Shown in pieces: positions 1 through 6,289 of a stretch of DNA of 13,644 nucleotides (within the stretch, counting starts at the first letter, position 1; each line of letters opens with the position of its first letter). This stretch comes from Actinomycetes bacterium (GTDB lineage Bacteria; Actinomycetota; Thermoleophilia; Solirubrobacterales; 70-9): the NCBI GenBank assembly GCA_023436605.1, contig JAEZIQ010000045.1:1-13644 (forward strand), in the 5' to 3' direction. Below the pieces are notes generated by a model that saw only the letters and a program-made list of their open reading frames with translations, was not told the origin of the DNA and searched no databases. A program made the position numbers and the translations under genes.

Positions 1-357
1 GCGCGTGCCTTCGACGAGCGGGTCGGGAGGGTCCAGGCGAAGTGGCGGAAGAGGTTGGGTCGGGTCCGGAGAGATTCCGCCGTCGACCGGCTGGTCGAGG
101 CGCTCCCAGCCGCACCGATCGTCACCGTCAAGACCGCCGCCGACCTAATCGACCGCACGGGCCAGGCAGTGAACGAGGCGATCCCGCGATTGCTTGATGC
201 GGGTGTCCTGAAGCAGACGACCATCGGGCGGCGTAACCGTGCGTTCGAAGCGCCGGATTTGATCGACGCGTTCAACGCGCTCGAGCGTCAGCTTGCGAGC
301 CCGACCGGCAACACCCGTTCGAACGCACCAACGCGTCCGGTGCCCGCCCGGCGCTAG
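1..357 (+). CDS. Fic family protein, C-terminal part (5' end outside window)
   Basis: Open from the first base, so only the last 118 residues are present. The segment looks like the C-terminal end of a Fic/DOC-type protein. A basic helical stretch leads into R-x-D-S-A-x-x-x-L, followed by a winged-helix-like region with 'PIVTVKTAADLI', 'AIPRLLDAGVLKQ' and 'RRNRAFEA', the usual tail after the Fic catalytic fold in actinobacterial proteins. Fic enzymes usually transfer AMP to protein hydroxyls through an HPFxxGNGR motif; that motif would lie upstream of the window and cannot be checked. The last ~17 residues (Pro/Arg/Thr-rich) look disordered. The stop TAG lies inside the palindrome CTAG at 354-357, shared with the stop of the convergent gene. 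Family assignment rests on the tail only; another winged-helix protein is possible. Confidence 0.68.
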   Translation, partial: ARAFDERVGRVQAKWRKRLGRVRRDSAVDRLVEALPAAPIVTVKTAADLIDRTGQAVNEAIPRLLDAGVLKQTTIGRRNRAFEAPDLIDAFNALERQLASPTGNTRSNAPTRPVPARR

Positions 358-1268
358 TCGAAGGCGATGTCGTGCACCACGCCGGAGGCGGCGCGGTGTC
401 CTTCGAGGATCGCCGCGGCGACCGAGGGCGCTCCCTGGGTGGCGATGTCCCCAGCCGCCGCCAGGCCAGGCACGCTGGTTTTCTGGAGGAAGTCGACCTT
501 GAGTGGGTCGACGATGAACGCGTTCGGATTCTCGACCACCTCAGCTCCGAGCTGGGCAGCCAGGTCCGAGCGGTGCCGCATCGTGATCGGCACCATGACC
601 GAGTCGAACTCGGCTTCTTCGCCGTCATCGAAGACCACCGCACGGAGCGAACCGTCTTCGGTCAGGAGTCGTTCGATCGGGGTCGGGATGACCGGTATCC
701 CGGCGTCTTCCAGGGAGGACAGCTGCTCGTCGTCGAGTTCACTGCCGTGAGTGAGCACGGTCACCCGGTCGCTCCAGAGCTGGATCAGCCGGGCCCGCAT
801 CGCGTCCGGGGTGCCGCCGACGATCACTCCGATGTGACCGTCGCGGGCTTCCCAGCCGTGGCAGAAGGGGCAGTGGAACGCGTCGCGGCCGAACAGCTCG
901 GCGGTACCGGGGAGGTCCGGGAACTCGTAATGCATCCCCGTCGCGAGGATGACCCGGTCGGCCCGCACCAGGTCACCGTCGCCGGTGGTCAGGACGAAGC
1001 CGCCGTTCTCTCTGGTGGCGGTCGTGACGGTGCCGGCAACGCGTTCGACGGTCGAGTAGCCGTCAACCTCGGCGCCGCCCTTCGCGTAGAGCTCGGCGGG
1101 CGGGGTGCCGTCGTTGCCGAGGAGCCCCCCGACGCCTTCGTCGGGTTTGTTGCTCTGCTCGCCGGCGTCCACCACGAGAGTCCTGCGGCGGGCGCGGCCC
1201 AGCACCAGGGCGGCGCTCAGTCCGGCGGCCCCGCCTCCTATGACGACGCATTCGAAGTCTCTGTCCAT
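354..1268 (-). CDS. Thioredoxin-reductase-like FAD/NAD(P)-dependent oxidoreductase
   Basis: 304 residues, the normal length for a low-molecular-weight thioredoxin reductase fold. The N-terminal FAD Rossmann motif is clear (VVIGGGAAGLSAA, about residues 8-20), followed by ILATG (107-111) and a C-terminal AAGDIA flavin motif. A redox-active pair sits in 'FHCPFCHGWE' (Cys133, Cys136). The CPxCHG form is typical of a TrxR-like subfamily that also includes dithiol oxidases, rather than of classical TrxB (CATC). The second nucleotide site reads IGVIVGGTPDA, not GxGxxA, so NADPH use is uncertain. The likely role is flavin-dependent dithiol/disulfide exchange in the cytosol; the partner is unknown and no thioredoxin gene is adjacent. 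It is divergent from the XRE-cupin regulator. Start ATG at 1268: a perfect TTGACA lies upstream and there is no obvious Shine-Dalgarno site. Confidence 0.88.
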   Translation of the reverse strand: MDRDFECVVIGGGAAGLSAALVLGRARRRTLVVDAGEQSNKPDEGVGGLLGNDGTPPAELYAKGGAEVDGYSTVERVAGTVTTATRENGGFVLTTGDGDLVRADRVILATGMHYEFPDLPGTAELFGRDAFHCPFCHGWEARDGHIGVIVGGTPDAMRARLIQLWSDRVTVLTHGSELDDEQLSSLEDAGIPVIPTPIERLLTEDGSLRAVVFDDGEEAEFDSVMVPITMRHRSDLAAQLGAEVVENPNAFIVDPLKVDFLQKTSVPGLAAAGDIATQGAPSVAAAILEGHRAASGVVHDIAFD

Positions 1269-1274
1269 GATCCG

Positions 1275-1303
1275 AGGTTGGCAGGTAGCCGCTTCTCTGT
1301 CAA
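1275..1303 (-). promoter_or_regulatory. Candidate promoter of the flavoprotein gene
   Basis: On the minus strand a perfect TTGACA (-35; plus positions 1298-1303) is followed after exactly 17 bp by CAACCT (plus 1275-1280). The start ATG comes six bases later. The -10 is weak (A and final T conserved) but the spacing is ideal. Transcription would begin at or next to the start codon, giving a leaderless mRNA. Confidence 0.4.
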
Positions 1304-1311
1304 ACTAACTT
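1278..1311 (+). promoter_or_regulatory. Candidate promoter of the XRE-cupin gene
   Basis: TTGGCA (1278-1283) is followed by a 17-bp spacer and CAAACT (1301-1306). A second -10-like TAACTT (1306-1311, TAnnnT form) ends six bases before the ATG at 1318. No Shine-Dalgarno site is visible, so leaderless translation is plausible. These elements overlap the divergent promoter, so a protein bound here, possibly the regulator itself, would affect both genes. All hexamers are imperfect. Confidence 0.3.
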
Positions 1312-1317
1312 GCTGAT

Positions 1318-1890
1318 ATGGCAACAAGAGATAACTTCGACGCGACCGTCCGCAGTCGACTCCGGGAGATCCGGCTAGACAAGGGCTTGACCCTGGAGGA
1401 GTTGTCAGCGAGGGCGAACATCGACAAGTCCACTCTCAGTCGGCTGGAGTCCGGAAAGCGGCGGCTCGCCCTCGATCACCTGCCTTCGCTTGCCGACGCC
1501 CTCGGGGTAAGGGTCGATGACCTGCTTCCACGGCGCCAGGTCAAAGACCCGCGGATCAAGGCGACCCCGCGCAAATTCGACGGCCTCACCGTCTGGCCGC
1601 TCGCCGGCCAGGGTTCAGCCGGCGGCCTGGAAGCGATGAAGATGCGGATCCACGCGACCCGCAACAAACCCCCGAAGGAACTACCGGTCCACGAAGGCCA
1701 CCACTGGATCTACGTCCTCAAGGGAACTATGCGCCTCCTCCTCGGCGAGGAGGATTTCGAGGTGAAGCCCGGCGAGGCGGTCGAGTTCAGCACCTGGACA
1801 CCCCACTGGTTCGGCGCGATCGACGGCCCGGTCGAGATCCTCGCCATCCTCGGCCCCGAAGGCGAAAAGATCCACTTCCACGAGCGCTGA
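1318..1890 (+). CDS. XRE-family transcriptional regulator with C-terminal cupin domain
   Basis: 190 residues in two domains. An N-terminal XRE helix-turn-helix (about 12-70) contains LREIRLDKGLTLEELS and the recognition helix region STLSRLESGKRR. A C-terminal cupin barrel (about 105-180) contains 'HEGHHWIYVLKG' and PGEAVEF..TPHWF. The domain order and length match a common actinobacterial HTH-cupin regulator class, in which the cupin senses a small ligand or metal. Candidate metal ligands are His125, His129 and His163; His129 stands where family members usually have Glu. The ligand is unknown. It is divergent from the flavoprotein gene, which is the most likely target along with itself (inference from layout). 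It ends 14 bp from the convergent hydrolase stop, with no hairpin terminator between them. Confidence 0.9.
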   Translation: MATRDNFDATVRSRLREIRLDKGLTLEELSARANIDKSTLSRLESGKRRLALDHLPSLADALGVRVDDLLPRRQVKDPRIKATPRKFDGLTVWPLAGQGSAGGLEAMKMRIHATRNKPPKELPVHEGHHWIYVLKGTMRLLLGEEDFEVKPGEAVEFSTWTPHWFGAIDGPVEILAILGPEGEKIHFHER

Positions 1891-1904
1891 TACGCGTCAG
1901 GTTT

Positions 1905-2699
1905 TCAGCCCTTCGCAAACTCGGTGATCAGCTCCACCGTCTTCTCGGGTACGTCGAGCATCGGGCAGTGGCCGACTCCCTCGAGGATCACCCAGTCGGC
2001 GTCCGGCAAGCCCTCCTGGAAGCGGGCGGCGGCGCCGGGCCAGGCGAGGATCTTGTCCGCGGTGCCCCAGACGATCCGGGTCGGGCACTCGATCGCACCG
2101 AGATCGAAGGTCCAGTCGGCGGTGCGGCCCATCTCGGCCAGGGCGATCGCCTCGGTGCAACCGGCGGCGCCGAGCAGGATCTTCTTGGCGAGTTCGGGCG
2201 AGACGACCTCGGGGCTCTCGGTCAGAAACTGGACAGCGACGGCCCGACCCTCGGGGCTCGCTACCACCTCGTCCGCGTTCTCGGCCGCGGCGATGATCAT
2301 CGGCTGCATCTGCTGGAAGAAGTCCATGGTCTCGCCCAGGACCGGATCATCTTCGGCCCAGCCGCCGGCCGGCGCAAGGGCATTCACTGTCTTGGCCCGT
2401 CCCTTCGCGGCGAGGCGCAGCGCGGCGTAGCCACCAAGCGAGTTTCCGACGATGTGGGCGGTCTCGATGCCAGCCTCGTCGAGCAGCTTCTCTGCACCTT
2501 CTAGCAGCAGGTCAACGCTCGGTTCACCTTCGATCGTCGGCCCACCGGCATGCATCGGCAGGGTGGGGATGAAGACCTCGTAGCGTTCCTCCAGCGGCGC
2601 GATGATCGGCTCCCAGATCTCCCAGGTTCCGGTGAAGCCATGGATCAGGACGAGTGGCTCACCGCTGCCACCGCGATGAAAAGGCGTGAATTCGCTCAT
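1905..2699 (-). CDS. Alpha/beta-fold hydrolase
   Basis: 264 residues starting at ATG 2699 (MSEFTPFHRG), the normal length for this fold. The frame stays open upstream to 3083, but that extension is antisense to the phosphoesterase gene and lies before the conserved first strand. Visible elements: oxyanion-hole HGFTG (20-24), nucleophile elbow GNSLGG (85-90, Ser87), acid Asp215 in 'WGTADKILAW', and catalytic His244 in 'GVGHCPMLD'. The triad is therefore complete. A helical cap lies at about 115-195. The family cleaves esters, lactones, C-C or C-halogen bonds; the sequence does not fix the substrate. The WGT-x-D near the end resembles ordinary carboxylesterase or MhpC-like proteins. No signal peptide is seen, so it is cytosolic. 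Confidence 0.9.
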   Translation of the reverse strand: MSEFTPFHRGGSGEPLVLIHGFTGTWEIWEPIIAPLEERYEVFIPTLPMHAGGPTIEGEPSVDLLLEGAEKLLDEAGIETAHIVGNSLGGYAALRLAAKGRAKTVNALAPAGGWAEDDPVLGETMDFFQQMQPMIIAAAENADEVVASPEGRAVAVQFLTESPEVVSPELAKKILLGAAGCTEAIALAEMGRTADWTFDLGAIECPTRIVWGTADKILAWPGAAARFQEGLPDADWVILEGVGHCPMLDVPEKTVELITEFAKG

Positions 2700-2716
2700 G
2701 CCCGGCAGTCTCGCGG

Positions 2717-2726
2717 ATCGTAGGAT
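2717..2726. promoter_or_regulatory. Candidate overlapping divergent -10 elements
   Basis: The 33-bp gap between the hydrolase and phosphoesterase genes contains ATCGTAGGAT. Read rightward it gives TAGGAT (2721-2726), ending six bases before the GTG start at 2733. Read leftward it gives TACGAT (plus 2717-2722), 17 bases before the hydrolase ATG. Both fit TAnnnT. Neither has a convincing -35. The AGGA here could instead serve as a weak Shine-Dalgarno for the GTG. Confidence 0.32.
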
Positions 2727-2732
2727 CGCTGT

Positions 2733-3230
2733 GTGGCAACCACCATCGCGATCGTCTCCGACACCCACATGCCGAAGGGCAAGCGCGAGCTTCCCGAGCG
2801 CTGCGTCGAGATCTGCCGGGGATCCGACCTGATCATCCACGCCGGGGATTTCTCGGACCGGACTGTCCTCGAGCAGTTCAAGCGGTTCGGTCCTCCGGTG
2901 ATCGCGGTTCACGGCAACGTCGACTCGTCCGAGCTTCGCAGCCAGCTGCCCGAAACGAGAAGCATCGAGATCGAGGGGGTAGGGCTCGGCGTGATCCACG
3001 ACTCGGGACCGGCGAAGGGTCGCCTGGAGAGGATGCGCCTCCGGTTCCCCGATCACGCGGCTGTCATCTTCGGCCATTCGCACTTGCCTCTCCGGGAGGA
3101 AAAGGCTGGCTTCCAGATCTTCAACCCCGGCAGCCCGACCGAACGCCGCCGCTCACCCTTCAAGTCGATGGGGGTGGCGAGCGTTGATGGGTCCCTGGTG
3201 AGGTTCGACTTGGTCGACCTCGAACCGTGA
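2733..3230 (+). CDS. YfcE/MJ0936-type metallophosphoesterase
   Basis: 165 residues, typical of the compact YfcE-like phosphodiesterases. It begins with GTG immediately before the first beta strand. The dimetal-site motifs appear in order: D-x-H (Asp10, His12 in 'IVSDTH'), GD (Asp39 in 'IIHAGDF'), GNxD (Asn62 in 'VHGNVD'), His89 in 'GVIHDS', and GHSH (His115, His117), followed by NPGS. All residues expected for two metal ions are present. Proteins of this family hydrolyse phosphodiesters such as bis-pNPP or cyclic nucleotides in vitro; the cellular substrate is often unknown. It is cytosolic. Its 5' end is 33 bp from the divergent hydrolase. No Shine-Dalgarno better than AGGA (2722-2725) is present. 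Confidence 0.92.
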   Translation: MATTIAIVSDTHMPKGKRELPERCVEICRGSDLIIHAGDFSDRTVLEQFKRFGPPVIAVHGNVDSSELRSQLPETRSIEIEGVGLGVIHDSGPAKGRLERMRLRFPDHAAVIFGHSHLPLREEKAGFQIFNPGSPTERRRSPFKSMGVASVDGSLVRFDLVDLEP

Positions 3231-3266
3231 CCTTTTGTGAATTGCTACATCGCGGCCCGACGGAAA

Positions 3267-3291
3267 GGGCGTGGGGTGGGGCAGGGCTGGG
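3267..3291 (+). promoter_or_regulatory. Putative G-quadruplex motif upstream of the large gene train
   Basis: In the 106-bp gap before the phosphotriesterase-family gene, the plus strand carries five G-tracts of 3, 4, 4, 3 and 3 Gs, separated by loops of 3, 1, 2 and 2 bases. This meets the usual G3+N1-7 rule with one spare tract. It lies 45 bp upstream of the ATG. Depending on the transcription start, it would sit in the non-template strand or in the mRNA leader. Function is inference. Confidence 0.5.
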
Positions 3292-3305
3292 AATCTGTTG
3301 GAGCG

Positions 3306-3320
3306 TCGAACGGTCTTCGA
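3306..3320. repeat. Short inverted repeat, possible operator
   Basis: Perfect 5-bp arms TCGAA and TTCGA separated by CGGTC, directly upstream of the Shine-Dalgarno of the first gene of the train. The position suits a repressor site, but arms this short can arise by chance. Confidence 0.28.
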
Positions 3321-3322
3321 GT

Positions 3323-3330
3323 GAGAGGGG
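3323..3330 (+). promoter_or_regulatory. Ribosome binding site followed by a T6 spacer
   Basis: GAGAGGGG lies six bases upstream of the ATG at 3337. The spacer is an unbroken run of six Ts, striking in such GC-rich DNA and likely to keep the start region unstructured. It supports the ATG at 3337 as the true start. Confidence 0.6.
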
Positions 3331-3336
3331 TTTTTT

Positions 3337-4293
3337 ATGAACGGCAAGATCAGAACGGTTACTGGCGACATCGAACCAAGCGAGTTCGGGGTCGCCTACT
3401 GCCACGAGCACCTCATTGCCAGGCCCGGTGAGCCGCTGCTCGAGCGGATGGGTACGGCGGAAGACCTAATGCTCGACGACGAGGACAAATCGGCCGCCGA
3501 GTTGGAACTGTTCGCTCAGGCGGGCGGGCAGGGAATGATCGAGTGCTCAACCCGCGAGTACGGTCGCGATGCGGGTGCGCTGGCCAGACTTTCAGAGCGG
3601 ACGGGGGTCAACGTGATTGCCTCGACCGGGCACATCATGGAGGGGTACTGGCGCGGCATCGAAGACTTCACGGACCGGACTGATCAGGACATCGTCGACG
3701 AGCTCGTCATGGAGATCACGGAAGGGTTCGAAGAGGCCCCTGACGTCAAAGCCGGAGCGATAAAAGTCGGCACCTCGAAGGACACCGTCCATCCCGACGA
3801 GGAGCGCATGCTCCGGGCGGCGGCGCAGGTTCAGCAGATGACTGGCGCGCCGATTACCACCCACACTACGGCCGGCACCATACCCATGGAACAGGTCCGG
3901 ATCTTCGCCGAAGAGGGCGCCGACCTGAGCCACGTGATCATCGGTCACCAGGATCGTCGGCTTGTTTGGGAGGACCATCTCGCCGTCGTGGAGGCGGGCG
4001 CGAATCTCGGATACGACTGCCTCTCCAAGGAAAAGTACGAGCACGACAGCGACCGGGTCGAGTTCGTCCAGAGACTGATCGCGGAGGGCTACGGTGGCCA
4101 GGTCTGCTTCTCTGGCGACATCGCGCGCCGGAGTTACCTCACTTCGTATGGCGGCGGTCCCGGCTTCACCTACATCCTGTGGCGTTTCGTTCCCTGGCTC
4201 TGGAGCGAGGGCGTGAGCAAGGAAGACACGCGGAAGATCCTGGTCGACAACCCCGCCCGCATCTTCACCTTCTCGGAAGGCGGTGCCAAGTGA
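3337..4293 (+). CDS. Phosphotriesterase-family metal-dependent hydrolase (probable lactonase/esterase)
   Basis: 318 residues, the normal length for the PTE branch of the amidohydrolase superfamily. The binuclear metal site is complete: His23 and His25 in 'CHEHL' after strand 1, Lys143 in 'AGAIKVGTS' (the lysine carboxylated in this family), His176 in 'ITTHT', His204 in 'IIGHQDR' and Asp261 in 'FSGDIARR'. The C-terminal 'VDNPARIF' helix is also typical. Most PTE homologues in catabolic settings hydrolyse lactones or carboxylic esters; true organophosphate hydrolysis is rare, so lactone opening is my inference. No signal peptide. It is the first gene of the train. Its TGA overlaps the next gene's GTG by four bases, so translation of the two is probably coupled. 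Confidence 0.9.
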   Translation: MNGKIRTVTGDIEPSEFGVAYCHEHLIARPGEPLLERMGTAEDLMLDDEDKSAAELELFAQAGGQGMIECSTREYGRDAGALARLSERTGVNVIASTGHIMEGYWRGIEDFTDRTDQDIVDELVMEITEGFEEAPDVKAGAIKVGTSKDTVHPDEERMLRAAAQVQQMTGAPITTHTTAGTIPMEQVRIFAEEGADLSHVIIGHQDRRLVWEDHLAVVEAGANLGYDCLSKEKYEHDSDRVEFVQRLIAEGYGGQVCFSGDIARRSYLTSYGGGPGFTYILWRFVPWLWSEGVSKEDTRKILVDNPARIFTFSEGGAK

Positions 4294-5069
4294 TCCGCAC
4301 CGAGGTAAAGAACGACGTAGTCCTCTGGATCACACTCGACGAGCCGGGCGCGATGAATGCCTTCGACCCCGAATCGATGGCGGAACTGGGGCGGACCTGG
4401 ATTCGCTTTCGCGACGATGACTCGCTCCGAGTCGCTGTAGTGACCGGTGCCGGCGACAAGTCCTTTTCGGTCGGGTCGAACCTCAAGACGTTCATTCCCC
4501 GCCTCCAATCCGGCGAGATGAACCCTCGCGACAATCAGGAGGCGTACATGAAGGGCGAAGTCGGCCCTGTGTACAAACCGATAATCGCGGCGGTGAATGG
4601 CCTCTGCCTCGGGGGCGGGATGGAACTGCTTACCTGCACCGACATTCGGATTTCCGTCCCGAAGGCGCGCTTCGGTCAGCCGGAACCACGCTGGGGCGTC
4701 TTTCCCGGCGGCGGCGGGACGGTGCGGCTGCCACGTCAGATCCCCTACGCAAATGCGATGGACATCCTGCTCACCGGGCGGATGGTCGAGCCCCCGGAAG
4801 CGAAGGAGATCGGTCTGATCAACGAAATCGTGGCTTCCGAAGACCTCGAGGACCGGGCGATGGAGATCGCCATGCAGGTTGCCGGCAACGGACCGCTCGC
4901 GATCAGGCGGATCAAGGAAGCCGTTTGGCGGACTTACGATCAGCCGATCGAGGAAGCGTATGAGCTGGAGTCACAACTGGGCGAAGACGTCTTCAAGTCC
5001 GATGAGGCATCCGAGGGCCTCCAGTCATTCGCGGAGAAGCGCGAGCCCTCGTTCCGCCTGAAGTCCTGA
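4290..5069 (+). CDS. Enoyl-CoA hydratase/isomerase (crotonase family)
   Basis: 259 residues starting at GTG 4290, which overlaps the previous stop (GTGA). The frame is open much further upstream, but that part is a shadow of the preceding gene. Crotonase features are present: an N-terminal strand ending in LDEPGAMNAF, first oxyanion-hole segment 'SVGSNLK' (60-66), second 'VNGLCLGGGMEL', and Glu112 and Glu132 twenty residues apart, as in rat mitochondrial hydratase (Glu144, Glu164). 'FGQPEPRWGVFPGGGG' follows. With both glutamates kept, hydration of trans-2-enoyl-CoA to (S)-3-hydroxyacyl-CoA is the simplest expectation, though crotonases vary widely. GSNLK replaces the common GADxK. It is cytosolic and probably acts on the same CoA esters as the MaoC hydratase and ligase downstream. 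Confidence 0.92.
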   Translation: MIRTEVKNDVVLWITLDEPGAMNAFDPESMAELGRTWIRFRDDDSLRVAVVTGAGDKSFSVGSNLKTFIPRLQSGEMNPRDNQEAYMKGEVGPVYKPIIAAVNGLCLGGGMELLTCTDIRISVPKARFGQPEPRWGVFPGGGGTVRLPRQIPYANAMDILLTGRMVEPPEAKEIGLINEIVASEDLEDRAMEIAMQVAGNGPLAIRRIKEAVWRTYDQPIEEAYELESQLGEDVFKSDEASEGLQSFAEKREPSFRLKS

Positions 5070-5080
5070 ATTCGCGGGCC

Positions 5081-6238
5081 GTGCCCAGGCCCCAGGTCAT
5101 ATGTCTCTGGTGTATCACTGCGATCGGGGTCTCCCCGGTCGTACTCGTCGCGCCAGCGATCCCTTCGCTGGCCGACGAGATGGGGCTGACCACCGGTCAA
5201 TCGGGGCTCGTCCTCGCGCTGGCGACCCTTCCCGGCGCGCTCGTCGCGCTCGCCACCGGTGAACTGACCAGACGTATCGGGGTTCGGAAGGTCATCCCGG
5301 TCGCGCTGCTCATGTTCGGGATCGGTGGGGGGACAACGGCCTTCGCCGAGTCCTTCGGCCTGGTGCTCGCGGCCCGTACCCTCCAGGGGCTCAGCACGGC
5401 GACTCTCCTGATCATCCCCATTTTCGTCTTCTTCGAATCCTTCGAGGGGTCGGAACGGCTGAAGGAGCTAGGCCGGAACGCCATGGTCATGTCCATCTCC
5501 ATTCTCGTTTTCCCGCTCCTCGGCGGGTTGCTCGCCACGGTGGACTGGCGGGTCGCGTTTCTTCCTTACCTGCTGGCCCTGCCACTAGCGCTCGTCGCTT
5601 CCCAGCTGCTGGACGGAGAATCCTCACCCACGGGAGGGTCCGGAGCGATGCGTGACGCACTCGGTCATATCTCCTGGGCCACGGTGGCGATGATGACTGC
5701 GATTGCGATGGGCTTCTTCGTTTTGCTCTACGGCGCCATCTATACGGTCGGACCGATCCTCGGTGAGGACGAACTCGGAGTCGGATCGGCGACGATCGGG
5801 GGAATGTTCGCCCTGCTGGCCGCCTCATCGATCCCGGCTCTGAGCCTGGCGGGAAGGCTCGCAGCACTTCCCAGGTCGACCGTGATCGGAGCGTCCTTCG
5901 TCGGGTTCGCTGCTGGAATGACCCTCCTCACTATGACCAACAACATCGCGATGATGGCTGCGGCGATGGTCGTCTGGGGACTCAGCCAAGGGTTCGTCCT
6001 GCCTCGGATCCAGGAATACTCGGGAGTGGTGATGCCTCCCGAGTTTCGCGTGATCGGGGTTGCTCTCTGGGTTGCTCTGGCATCGATCGGGCAGGCGGTC
6101 GCGCCGGTCCTCGCTGGCACCCTCGAGCATGCGGCTGGGCTGACCGCCACCTTCGTCGCCGGAATCCTGATCGCAGCCGGTTGCGCGGTTGTTTCCTTTG
6201 CTTCGGGTGCCGAGGGGCGACTATCGAAACCAACATGA
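5081..6238 (+). CDS. MFS transporter
   Basis: 385 residues, very hydrophobic, consistent with about twelve membrane helices and a short loop between halves near residues 185-200 ('GESSPTGGSGAM'). MFS motif A is recognisable between helices 2 and 3 as GELTRRIGVRK (60-70). The N-terminus is very short: only five residues precede helix 1. The GTG at 5081 is the best start because the next Met (residue 34) would delete helix 1; no clear Shine-Dalgarno is visible, and translation may rely on coupling with the hydratase that ends 11 bp upstream. Direction and substrate are not readable. Its place in the train suggests uptake or efflux of the pathway compound or a product. Confidence 0.88.
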   Translation: MPRPQVICLWCITAIGVSPVVLVAPAIPSLADEMGLTTGQSGLVLALATLPGALVALATGELTRRIGVRKVIPVALLMFGIGGGTTAFAESFGLVLAARTLQGLSTATLLIIPIFVFFESFEGSERLKELGRNAMVMSISILVFPLLGGLLATVDWRVAFLPYLLALPLALVASQLLDGESSPTGGSGAMRDALGHISWATVAMMTAIAMGFFVLLYGAIYTVGPILGEDELGVGSATIGGMFALLAASSIPALSLAGRLAALPRSTVIGASFVGFAAGMTLLTMTNNIAMMAAAMVVWGLSQGFVLPRIQEYSGVVMPPEFRVIGVALWVALASIGQAVAPVLAGTLEHAAGLTATFVAGILIAAGCAVVSFASGAEGRLSKPT

Positions 6239-6289
6239 ACTCCGGCGGCTCCTCCCGGCGCGTCCCTTGGCCAGTGCTAGAGAAGGTTC

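Noticed and set aside
372..1316. Long rightward frame opposite the flavoprotein gene
   Set aside because: Antisense shadow produced by GC-rich codon bias; its translation has no recognisable motifs, while the minus-strand frame has full FAD and CxxC motifs.
1891..1904. Terminator between the convergent regulator and hydrolase genes
   Set aside because: The 14-bp gap has a TTTT run but no stem-loop.
2700..3083. Upstream extension of the hydrolase reading frame
   Set aside because: Lies antisense to the phosphoesterase, whose metal motifs are complete; the hydrolase fold begins right after the ATG at 2699.
3231..3266. TTGTGA and TACAT as a promoter for the large gene train
   Set aside because: Spacing between the two is wrong and no alternative -35/-10 pair in the gap fits; the promoter cannot be placed from sequence.
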